Shown in pieces: positions 15,152 through 21,755 of a DNA stretch of 36,909 nt (position 1 is the first letter of the stretch; every line of letters begins with the position of its first letter). The stretch comes from Lachnospiraceae bacterium JC7. GTDB taxonomy: Bacteria > Bacillota > Clostridia > Lachnospirales > Lachnospiraceae. The notes under the pieces are model-generated. The model saw only the letters and a program-made list of their open reading frames with translations. It was not told the origin of the DNA and ran no database searches. Position numbers and translations under genes: made by a program. The DNA is taken from positions 1-36,909 of the forward strand of contig ALYD01000033.1 in the NCBI GenBank assembly GCA_000513555.1, in the 5' to 3' direction.

Positions 15152-15955
15152 TTAATCATCTTCTAACGGGTCATAGTCATCCTTTGCCAATGTCACAGCT
15201 CCGCCTGATGACATCCCGACTGTGCTGTTACGGAACTTCAAGGAACTTAAGATAAATGCAAGTATAGATGCAAAGAGGGCAATAGCGGTTATATCCAATC
15301 CGAGATATCCTACTGTAAAGAATCCAAGGAAGAAAAATACCGCCAGATCCTTGTTCAGCATGGTGGAAAGCAGTAACGCAAGACCATAGGCTGTAAGGAA
15401 TTTAGTAGCTAAATTTAATCCGCTGGTGAGCCATACCGGAATGACTGCTACGATGGCTTCCACCACACCGGTTCCTGCATAAATTGCAAGAAAAATAGGG
15501 ATAAAATAAAGAAGAGAATAGATAATTGTTCCCCAAAGAATATGAACTCGTCTGGCCTTACTGAAGTTTCCTTCTTCTATGGCACGATCTGCAACATGGG
15601 TCAGCATACCTAAAAGAGTACGCCCCATAACTCCTATGATCTGTCCCAAAACAGCTATAGGAACAGCCAGTGCAAGTGCGGTCTCTGTCGTCGCGGAAGT
15701 AAGAATAGCGTAAGCTGAGGTGATGATAGCCGCCATACACATATCAGGCGGAACGGCTCCACCGATATTTACTATACCTAGACTCATAAGCTCAACCGAT
15801 GCTCCGACTGCAAGTCCCACAGGGACATTACCAAGTGCCACACCTACAAGTGTGCAGGTGATGAGTGGACGTTCAAAATTCAGACGGCCTAAAAAGCGGG
15901 AATCAAGAATGCAGATAACGCCTATCAAGCCTATAATAATGGCATTCCAAAACAT
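15152..15955 (-). CDS. PTS mannose/fructose/sorbose family IIC component
   Basis: A 267-aa membrane protein with the IIC features: LDSRFLGRLNFERPLITCTLVG at the N-terminus and GASVELMSLGIVNIGGAVPPD, the conserved substrate-channel segment. The start follows AGGAGGAAAAAC. It is the main permease part with IID. Homologues transport mannose, sorbose, N-acetylgalactosamine or glucoselysine; the FrlB-like deglycase downstream favours a glycated amino acid here. The C-terminal 30 residues are polar. Confidence 0.93.
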   Translation of the reverse strand: MFWNAIIIGLIGVICILDSRFLGRLNFERPLITCTLVGVALGNVPVGLAVGASVELMSLGIVNIGGAVPPDMCMAAIITSAYAILTSATTETALALAVPIAVLGQIIGVMGRTLLGMLTHVADRAIEEGNFSKARRVHILWGTIIYSLLYFIPIFLAIYAGTGVVEAIVAVIPVWLTSGLNLATKFLTAYGLALLLSTMLNKDLAVFFFLGFFTVGYLGLDITAIALFASILAFILSSLKFRNSTVGMSSGGAVTLAKDDYDPLEDD

Positions 15956-15993
15956 GTTTTTCCTCCTATTCCAGGTTTAGACACCTTCAATAC

Positions 15994-16461
15994 TTATACA
16001 CGTTCAATATTTATACGTTTCAAATTGGGAGTCTGCTGGGAGTAAATCTTTATTCCCATATCCAATATCCTCTGAGTATCCTTCTGCTCTTCCGCTGTCA
16101 GAAATACAGCGTCGTCATACTGCTTTGCCCCACTCTTGTTTGCAACTCCACCATAGTTAATTTCCTTAAGCTTGGGATATGCCTCGCAGAACCCACGTAA
16201 TGTGGATGTATTTCCAAAAATCATCATTATGTTTTCGTCCAATGTTTCAACCTTCGGCATCTTCTCAAGGGTGGTTGCCAGCGAAAAAATATTTAATCTG
16301 ACTCCAGTTGGCTTACTCATTTTCAGCGCAGTTTTTCTCAGTTCATCAGACGCCGCATCATCATCCACTATGATGATACGCTGTGCTCCGATAGTAGTTG
16401 TCCATGAAAATACAACCTGACCGTGAAGCAGTCTGTAATCCAATCGAACCAGCTTGATCAT
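15994..16461 (-). CDS. PTS mannose-family IIB component
   Basis: A 155-aa cytoplasmic protein that carries the phosphate from IIA to the sugar. The active-site His13 is in VRLDYRLLHGQVVFSW, the family signature, and IIIVDDDAASDELRK follows. Its start overlaps the IIA stop by four bases, so the two are translationally coupled. It is a separate polypeptide, not the IIAB fusion seen in E. coli ManX. Confidence 0.94.
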   Translation of the reverse strand: MIKLVRLDYRLLHGQVVFSWTTTIGAQRIIIVDDDAASDELRKTALKMSKPTGVRLNIFSLATTLEKMPKVETLDENIMMIFGNTSTLRGFCEAYPKLKEINYGGVANKSGAKQYDDAVFLTAEEQKDTQRILDMGIKIYSQQTPNLKRINIERV

Positions 16462-16883
16462 AAATCGTCCTCCTCTTCCTGCTTCATAGCATTCCTCAGC
16501 TCTTCGGTACAGTTTGTAATCTGTCCCCGGGATTCCTCGATGATTCTCCTGATTTCTTCCCCTACAGGATCATCGTCCATGGTAACCATCTCCAAAACGA
16601 GACATACATTCATTCCGCAAATGACCGTAATATCCGGAAACTCAGCAGCAAGTGACAGCATGTCATTGTTCACACTTCCGCTCAGAACATCAGTCAGGAT
16701 AAATACCCTGTCCTCTTTTGCGAAGCTATACAGCAACTTTCGTGTGGCTTCCACTATGGTTTCAGTCTCATCACGCTGTGTCGATACTGCATAGACATTC
16801 GGAAGATCACCCACAATCATCCTTGCAGTATCCAACATTCCCTCCGATAGACCACCATGGGAAGCCAAAATAATCCTGTTCAA
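16458..16883 (-). CDS. PTS mannose-family IIA component
   Basis: A 141-aa protein with the IIA fold; phosphorylated His9 lies in LASHGGLSEGMLDT. VFILTDVLSGSVNNDM is the second family block. The start is TTG (complement of 16881-16883), seven bases after a GAGGTG ribosome site, with an in-frame stop just upstream that excludes a longer protein. The last 10 residues are acidic. It is the first gene of the PTS operon; the operon promoter (16963-16990) and an operator (16934-16956) lie directly upstream. Confidence 0.92.
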   Translation of the reverse strand: MNRIILASHGGLSEGMLDTARMIVGDLPNVYAVSTQRDETETIVEATRKLLYSFAKEDRVFILTDVLSGSVNNDMLSLAAEFPDITVICGMNVCLVLEMVTMDDDPVGEEIRRIIEESRGQITNCTEELRNAMKQEEEDDL

Positions 16884-16933
16884 TCAACATCACCTCTCTT
16901 TTTTATTTACTACTTCCTGAACATATCGTCATA

Positions 16934-16956
16934 ATCATTATAACGTTTATGATGAT
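16934..16956. promoter_or_regulatory. Operator of the PTS operon (probable GntR/UTRA site)
   Basis: A 23-bp imperfect palindrome with ATCAT and ATGAT ends and an ACGT core (TATAACGTTTATGATG), just downstream of the -10. A related ACGT-centred site lies in the regulator's own promoter at 17974-17991. Confidence 0.6.
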
Positions 16957-16962
16957 ATAAAA

Positions 16963-16990
16963 ATCATATAACTTTCACTAAAAAAGTCAA
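16963..16990 (-). promoter_or_regulatory. Promoter of the PTS operon
   Basis: On the minus strand TTGACT (16985-16990), 16-bp spacer, TATGAT (16963-16968). The rest of 16991-17118 holds no gene that I can see. Confidence 0.65.
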
Positions 16991-17118
16991 GCCTTTTCTG
17001 TTGCTTTTTACATAATCTGAATCCTCTCCATTTCCGCACCTTACGCCTTATAATCCGTAGGTGGGATAACTATTGTCCTGCAATGCCGTTTATCATTTTG
17101 CCCTCTTGCAGTTTAAAC

Positions 17119-17158
17119 AAATAAATAAAGCGCCACAGTACAATCTGTACCGCAGCGC
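17119..17158 (-). terminator. Terminator of the GntR/UTRA gene
   Basis: A 13-bp stem with three wobble pairs (GCGCTGCGGTACA with TGTACTGTGGCGC) and a 3-nt loop, then TTTATTTATTTG on the minus strand. Confidence 0.88.
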
Positions 17159-17208
17159 CTTTTGACACTTACATAAATATATTTATTTTATTCTTCCGGT
17201 ATATTTCA

Positions 17209-17931
17209 TCAGATGTCAAACATATATCGGCTTCCTATATAGTATTGTCTACCGATACAGAGAGGATTTCCTTCTTCATCCAGAAATTCGGCATTCAAAA
17301 AGAACAGTGGTTCCGCCAGAGGAATATTCAATAGTCTGGATTGCTCAGCCGAAGCCTTGGCTATCTCCAAAATACGATTCTTAGTGTTGGTCGGTCTGTG
17401 TCCCGAGATAGAATAAATGGTTTCGAAAATGGAATTATCATTTAAATCCGCAGCAAGCAGTGCCTTGTTCTTTTCATATGGAACAAAAATGTTCTCCAGA
17501 AAAATAGGCTGCCCATCTGCTGTACGGACTCTTTTTACATGTATAAGGAGGGAATCCACAGGAATAGAAAAAAACTCGGATTCCTCCTGTCTGGCAGGAA
17601 CTATTCTGCAATCGATAAGCTTTGCTCCGGGTATGAGTCCCTGATCATGACAGGTCTGGGAAAAGCTCTCTACCCTGTTTCCTGATACAAATTTCCTGTG
17701 AATGCGTGGGGCATTTACAAAGGTCCCCTTCCCCTGCATCTTGACCAGATACCCTTCTGCACACAACTCCTCTATAGCTCTTCGTATCGTGATACGACTT
17801 ACAGAATACTCTTCACTGAGAGCGGGTTCCGGTGGAATCTGCTCATTCTTATGATATGTTCCGTTATTGATAGCTGTCCTAATTGATTCCTTTACCTGTT
17901 CATAAAGGGGGGTATTATTTTTTTCTACCAC
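17209..17931 (-). CDS. GntR-family regulator with UTRA ligand domain
   Basis: A 240-aa HutC-type regulator. The winged helix-turn-helix (about 8-72) shows NNTPLYEQVKESIRTAI and EYSVSRITIRRAIEELCAEG; the UTRA domain (about 95-235) binds a sugar or sugar-phosphate effector. The start is GTG (complement of 17929-17931) after GGAGGTGAAGG. It lies upstream of, and in line with, the mannose-type PTS operon but with its own terminator. ACGT-centred palindromes in its own promoter and the PTS promoter suggest it represses both. FrlR of Bacillus belongs to the same subfamily, which fits the FrlB-like gene. Confidence 0.92.
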   Translation of the reverse strand: MVEKNNTPLYEQVKESIRTAINNGTYHKNEQIPPEPALSEEYSVSRITIRRAIEELCAEGYLVKMQGKGTFVNAPRIHRKFVSGNRVESFSQTCHDQGLIPGAKLIDCRIVPARQEESEFFSIPVDSLLIHVKRVRTADGQPIFLENIFVPYEKNKALLAADLNDNSIFETIYSISGHRPTNTKNRILEIAKASAEQSRLLNIPLAEPLFFLNAEFLDEEGNPLCIGRQYYIGSRYMFDI

Positions 17932-17964
17932 TATCCTTCACCTCCGGTATATAACATCTCAATC

Positions 17965-17994
17965 ATTATATAACAATAATACGTATAATGTCAT
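17965..17994 (-). promoter_or_regulatory. Promoter of the GntR/UTRA gene with operator in the spacer
   Basis: On the minus strand ATGACA (17989-17994), 18-bp spacer, TATAAT (17965-17970). A near-perfect palindrome around TACGTA fills the spacer, which points to autorepression. Confidence 0.65.
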
Positions 17995-18060
17995 GCTAAC
18001 CTAATTTGAAGCAGGTGTCAAGGTTATCTAAACCATAACCTGAAAATATTGCCGCTTTAC

Positions 18061-18231
18061 TTAAGTGGTAAATTCCGGCTTTATAGCCATCATGAACAGC
18101 ATTCCTGCGATAAGAACGGACACAATGTCGGCAGCAAGCTGGGCTGATATGACTCCGTAATAGCCAAATAGCGCGGCTAAGACATTGATCCAGTATATAC
18201 TATACCCTGTCTGCAAAGTGACAGAATCAGT
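18061..18231 (-). pseudogene. C-terminal remnant of a MATE-type efflux pump
   Basis: About 55 codons ending at a TAA (18061-18063) read as the last two membrane segments of a MATE transporter: YWINVLAALFGYYGV, then a hydrophobic stretch through IAGMLFMMAIKPEF. The frame has no start and begins at the very end of the neighbouring methyltransferase-like gene, so the first 400 or so residues were lost by deletion. Family call is from the pattern of the last helices only. Confidence 0.6.
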
Positions 18232-18739
18232 GCAGGCAACCCCTTTTCCATGGAATGAGTCTGTTTACTTGTCTCTTATATACCTCGTATTCTTCGCCAT
18301 ACAAGTCGGAGAGCCATTTTTCTTCGGTATTCTTAAGTACAATTGTCATGATACCCCAGTTCATAAAGAATACAGGTATCATAAATATGTTGTGCCACAT
18401 AAAGCTTATCCCTGTAAGAGCAAACCACCATCCGCTGTACATCGGATTCCTGACCCATGCATATAAGCCATCCGTTTTAAGTTTATTTTCGATAATGCTC
18501 TCATCCATGTCGGATTTCAGCGCTCCAACAAACCAAATGATTAATCCGTATACGATAAGAGCACCTCCCCCTATCCTGAATATCCATTTCCAAGGGCCGT
18601 CCATATTTCCAATCTTAAAAACATATACAAACAAAACGATACAGACTGCTGTAAGCAGCCCTATTCCATATATCAGATACGGACCGATCCCAAAAAGAGG
18701 AAGTTTCTGCCCTTCTTTCATGTAGTTTTTGAGTTTCAT
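18227..18739 (-). CDS. Isoprenylcysteine carboxyl methyltransferase (ICMT/PEMT)-family membrane protein
   Basis: A 170-aa protein with four to five membrane helices and the family motif GLYAWVRNPMYSGWW, which forms the S-adenosylmethionine contact in ICMT/PEMT-like methyltransferases. EEYEVYKRQVNRLIPW is the conserved C-terminal segment. Bacterial members methylate small or lipid substrates, mostly unknown. It looks full length, unlike its neighbours, though its last codons are at the deletion point of the MATE remnant, so the final residues (GCLH) may be secondary. The gene lies 20 bp after the broken methyltransferase. Confidence 0.82.
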   Translation of the reverse strand: MKLKNYMKEGQKLPLFGIGPYLIYGIGLLTAVCIVLFVYVFKIGNMDGPWKWIFRIGGGALIVYGLIIWFVGALKSDMDESIIENKLKTDGLYAWVRNPMYSGWWFALTGISFMWHNIFMIPVFFMNWGIMTIVLKNTEEKWLSDLYGEEYEVYKRQVNRLIPWKRGCLH

Positions 18740-18759
18740 TTTCCCAAATTCCCTTATCC

Positions 18760-19143
18760 TTACTTCTTAGCTACCAGATGCATCCTAAATTTCCTGGCGG
18801 CTTCAAGTTTTTCAACATTAAATCCTGCGTTATCACAATCTCCCACTACCCATTCCACACCAAGCAGATTCTTGGCTTCTGCGACCTCAATCATCCTTGG
18901 AGTCAGATCCAGTCCCACATAGTGCTTTGTACTGTCTTTTTCATGCAAAAGAGATATCATCGGACCTGTACCACATCCACAGTCCAACAGATCCTGATAT
19001 TCGATGCGTGACAGCTCTGATTCAATATACGGATAGTCATCCTTACACATTTCATAAATGCCTGCATGATCAGTCTCATATATTTCAGCAGCTTTGGTAA
19101 ATTCACAGATGGTAAGCTTCTTGTATTGTTCTGCCGTTTTCAT
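18760..19143 (-). pseudogene. Class I SAM methyltransferase with in-frame internal deletion
   Basis: Start chosen at the ATG at 19141-19143, which follows GAGGT. The 127 residues show motif I LLDCGCGTG (52-60), motif II GLDLTPRMIE (77-86) and VEWVVGDCDN (97-105), then jump straight to AGFNVEKLEAARKFRMHLVAKK, quoted in part as ARKFRMHLVAKK, which is a family C-terminus. Methyltransferases of this group are about 200 aa; the missing 70-80 residues hold motif IV and strands 5-7. The frame is kept across the junction near 18830, so it looks intact at first sight. It probably cannot work. Confidence 0.75.
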
Positions 19144-19201
19144 AACCTCTGACCTCTTATTTTGGTTAGTTATTGCTAACACGATAATATCACAATTTAT
19201 A

Positions 19202-19245
19202 CAAAATAAAAGAGCCTGCCAAGTAGTTATATACTAAGCAAGCCC
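19202..19245 (-). terminator. Terminator downstream of the 19279-19461 remnant
   Basis: GGGCTTGCT pairs with GGCAGGCTC (some wobble), with an inner TAGT/ACTA stem, then TTTTATTTTG on the minus strand. Confidence 0.8.
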
Positions 19246-19278
19246 TTCTATTATCTTCCGATATATCGCATTATTCAG

Positions 19279-19461
19279 TCACACTAGCTCATCAGATTCA
19301 TTGACTTTATCTTTGTTGATAAGAACTGTGGCAACAGCCACCAGAGCATAACAGACGGCACAGATTCCCAGATAGACGACCATTCCTTCATCTGCCGGCA
19401 ATGCATCCGTCCCGATGTTGAACAGACCGTCAAGGAAGTTGAACATCGGGACGGATGCATT
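19279..19461 (-). pseudogene. C-terminal remnant of an unrecognised membrane protein
   Basis: About 60 codons read on the minus strand end with one clear membrane helix (MVVYLGICAVCYALVAVAT) and a polar tail NKDKVNESDELV. There is no start codon with a ribosome site; the upstream part is one arm of a long inverted repeat (19400-19461) next to the broken aldo/keto reductase. I do not recognise the parent family. A proper terminator still follows at 19202-19245. Confidence 0.5.
19400..19461. repeat. 24-bp inverted repeat at a gene-fusion point
   Basis: Arms 19400-19423 and 19438-19461 match at 23 of 24 positions around a 14-nt loop; the outer part AATGCATCCGTCCCGATGTT is perfect. Both arms are in coding sequence of the remnant. 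It may have arisen by template switching. Confidence 0.8.
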
Positions 19462-19855
19462 ATGATACAGCGAACGTTCCGATCCATCTTGCCGTTTCCA
19501 GATCCTGCGGATCATGGATCGTACTCTTTCCTGTATCCATTGTGGCTATCTTTTCCATATCCTCTGCGGCAAGTTCAAAGTCAAACACATCGATATTCTG
19601 TTTCATGCGTTCCTTCTTCACCGACTTCGGGATAACGATCACATCACGCTGGATCAACCATCTAAGCATGACCTGTCCTGTGGATTTTCCATATGCTTCC
19701 TCATTCAGATAAGTTGCTGCAGTATCGATGCTGCGGTATCCCACTTCGATTGCGTCAAGTACCGCCTGTTCACAAACCTTCTGGTCGTCTACCTGAAACA
19801 CGCCAAATCCGACCATCGGCATTTTTATCCCATTGGAAAGCACTTTATATTCCAT
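19460..19855 (-). pseudogene. Aldo/keto reductase with in-frame internal deletion
   Basis: Start at the ATG at 19853-19855 after AAGGAGG. The 131 residues begin as a normal AKR: NGIKMPMVGFGVFQV, then GYRSIDTAATYLNEEAYG with catalytic Asp44 and Tyr49. At about residue 56 (near 19690) the frame jumps to KSTGQVMLRWLIQRDVIVIP and the cofactor-binding PKSVKKERM, which belong to the last third of the barrel. AKRs are about 270-280 aa; the lost 140 or so residues contain the catalytic Lys and His. The product would be an incomplete barrel. The end runs into the inverted repeat at 19400-19461. It is 11 bp downstream of the broken flavodoxin. Confidence 0.82.
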
Positions 19856-19866
19856 CAAATACCTCC

Positions 19867-20283
19867 TTACAATGTGCGGATCCACTGATCCATCGCGTCA
19901 CTTGTTCGTTCTTTACTTGAAGTCAGGCTTCTCGGAAGCGGCAGTCCCTTGACATACTTTGCACCCTTCAGACAGCCTCTGAAATCTTCGTCTGCTTTCT
20001 CATCATGGTCATAGAATGTCCAGAATGCTGACATCGTCTTCCCTGCGAAATCCATCTGACGGATGAAGGACGTCACGGGATTTGCCATCGTATATCCCCA
20101 GATGCCGGTACCAATAAGAATCATGTCATATCCGGATAGATCCGGCATCCCGCCTTTCAGCTCAGGATACTTGTTTTCCTGCCTCTCGACCTGTGCCTCA
20201 TCCCAGGCTTTCCACATATCATCATTGTATGTCCTTGCAGGGATGATCTCATACAGATCCGCGCTAAGCTTTTCAGCGATCAC
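19867..20283 (-). pseudogene. Flavodoxin-like protein lacking its N-terminus
   Basis: The frame begins abruptly at IAEKLSADLYEI, which in flavodoxins is the helix after the FMN-phosphate loop. The first 20 or so residues with the T/S-x-T-G-N-T loop are gone, and only a GTG is available as a start, without a ribosome site. The remainder is normal: GYDMILIGTGIWGYTMANPV (the 50s loop), GKTMSAFWTFYDHDE, and a C-terminal SSKERTSDAMDQWI helix. It was probably co-transcribed with the aldo/keto reductase. Upstream sequence switches to an unrelated plus-strand fragment, marking a rearrangement point at about 20284. Confidence 0.75.
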
Positions 20284-20286
20284 CTA

Positions 20287-20379
20287 TGGTTAAAGACACT
20301 TCTCCTAATAGGAATTGTATTGTTCTTTTTAGGAATAGTCTTTACATGCATTGGATTCCACCAACTATTCATACTATGA
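20287..20379 (+). pseudogene. 30-residue tail of a membrane protein on the plus strand
   Basis: A frame without start reads LIGIVLFFLGIVFTCIGFHQ in its middle and ends at a TGA (20377-20379). It looks like the last helix of a lost membrane protein. Its stop lies inside the first bases of the MITE-like element, so the element may have supplied the stop. Confidence 0.4.
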
Positions 20380-20561
20380 CGTGAGTGTCAAAAGTCGACA
20401 TAGAATCGTTCCGCGCAGAGCGCTCTCACGATTCTCCCACATTCCGCACTCCCAGGCCGCTGAAGCGTCCTTCCGTGCTCCATGTGGGGCGTGTCATGAA
20501 GTCTATCTCCCACTTTTGTGCGAGCACAAGTGGGAGATAGACTTATGACACTTATGTCATA
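20375..20561. mobile_element. MITE-like palindromic element, about 187 bp
   Basis: The ends are imperfect 22-bp inverted repeats (20375-20396 and 20540-20561, 19 of 22 matching) sharing TATGAC and AGTGTCA. A strong internal hairpin fills the right part (20491-20551): AAGTCTATCTCCCACTT and its exact complement, extended by GTGTCAT/ATGACAC with one bulge. The middle is GC-rich. There is no transposase. Size, ends and nested palindromes fit a non-autonomous element. A clear target duplication is not visible. Confidence 0.55.
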
Positions 20562-20586
20562 CTATAAAAAGACTATGCCGATCCAC

Positions 20587-21753
20587 TCATTCCACCATCT
20601 CTCTGCTATACGCCTTCAGATAAAGCTTTAATATATCCTCTTTCGTTGTTTTTCTTGGATTGACAGCTATGTTTCCGCTCTTCATGGCGTCATCCGCCAT
20701 TGCATCAAACTTGTCCTTATCAACTCCCACTTCCTTTAGGTCAGCGGGGATACAGAGTGAAAGATTCAGATTCTTCAAAAGCTCCACCAGCATCTCCGGA
20801 GAGAACTCATTTCTGTCAATGCTTTTACCGCTTACAGCTTTGTATATATCGAAGTATTTTCCCTTGTCAGCCTGAGCGTTGAACTCCACCACTGTTGGCA
20901 GAAGGATAGCATTGGCAACACCGTGAGGTACATCAAAATATGCACTTACGGGATGGCTCATGGCATGTACGTCACCAAGCTTTGCATGGGAGAAGGCGAT
21001 ACCGGCAAAAAGTGAGCCAAGGAGCATTGCGGATGCCGCATCTGCATCAGCCCTGTCAGCCACATAGGTAGAGATATTGGCACCTATAAGCTCCAGAGCT
21101 TTCAATGCGAACATATCCGAAAACGGTGATGCCGCAAGTGAGATATAAGCTTCAAGAGCATGTACCAGGGCATCAACTCCACAGGCAGCGGCAGTATTTT
21201 TAGGCACACTGCAGATGAGCTCCGGATCCAGAATCGCATATTCGGGAATCAGATATGAACTTCCCACTGTCAGCTTATAGTTCCTGCTGTGATCGGTGAT
21301 GACTGAAAATGCTGTCACTTCAGACCCTGTACCAGCCGTTGTAGGTATGGCTATCATGGAAACCGGCTTCACTCTGACTTTTCCTGCGCCCTCATAGTCT
21401 GTGATCTCACCGCCGTTTGAAACCACAACAGCTACAGCTTTTGCCACATCAAGTGGCGAACCACCACCTATGGCAACGATGAAATCCGCACCGCTCTCCT
21501 TGTATCCATCTGCCGCCTTTTTCACCGTATCGGTGGAAGGGTTTCCCTCAGTCTCTGTGAAGGCTGCTGCCTCTATTCCTGCCTTACGAAGATCCTCAGC
21601 GCATTTATCCACCATTCCTATCTTACGAAGATGAGGTCCGGAAATGATGTATGCCTTCTTTCCTCCTGTCTTTACTGCAAGTTCAGGGAGCCTTTTCAGG
21701 CTCCCCTCTCCGAAAACAACATTCTGAGGTATAGAGAATGAAAATGTTTCCAT
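20587..21753 (-). CDS. Iron-containing alcohol dehydrogenase
   Basis: A 388-aa protein of standard length for group III (Fe) dehydrogenases. The N-terminal nucleotide-binding part has VAIGGGSPLDVAKAVA and IPTTAGTGSEVT; the metal site is formed by residues in GVDALVHALEAY, HAMSHPVSAYFDVPHG. It reduces an aldehyde to an alcohol with NAD(P)H or the reverse. The start overlaps the ribosome-site region at the end of the aminotransferase gene (2-bp gap), so translation is coupled. Acting after a class III aminotransferase, it would reduce the semialdehyde product, for instance succinic semialdehyde to 4-hydroxybutyrate. Confidence 0.92.
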   Translation of the reverse strand: METFSFSIPQNVVFGEGSLKRLPELAVKTGGKKAYIISGPHLRKIGMVDKCAEDLRKAGIEAAAFTETEGNPSTDTVKKAADGYKESGADFIVAIGGGSPLDVAKAVAVVVSNGGEITDYEGAGKVRVKPVSMIAIPTTAGTGSEVTAFSVITDHSRNYKLTVGSSYLIPEYAILDPELICSVPKNTAAACGVDALVHALEAYISLAASPFSDMFALKALELIGANISTYVADRADADAASAMLLGSLFAGIAFSHAKLGDVHAMSHPVSAYFDVPHGVANAILLPTVVEFNAQADKGKYFDIYKAVSGKSIDRNEFSPEMLVELLKNLNLSLCIPADLKEVGVDKDKFDAMADDAMKSGNIAVNPRKTTKEDILKLYLKAYSREMVE

Positions 21754-21755
21754 CT

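Noticed and set aside
19284..19487. Second minus-strand frame through the inverted repeat
   Set aside because: It is a shadow frame; the hydrophobic helix and natural tail are in the other frame.
20351..20548. Open frame of 65 codons across the palindromic element
   Set aside because: It covers repeat and hairpin sequence, has no ribosome site, and its composition follows the repeat.
19400..20561. CRISPR array
   Set aside because: The repeats are inverted and few; no regular direct repeats with spacers occur anywhere in the window.
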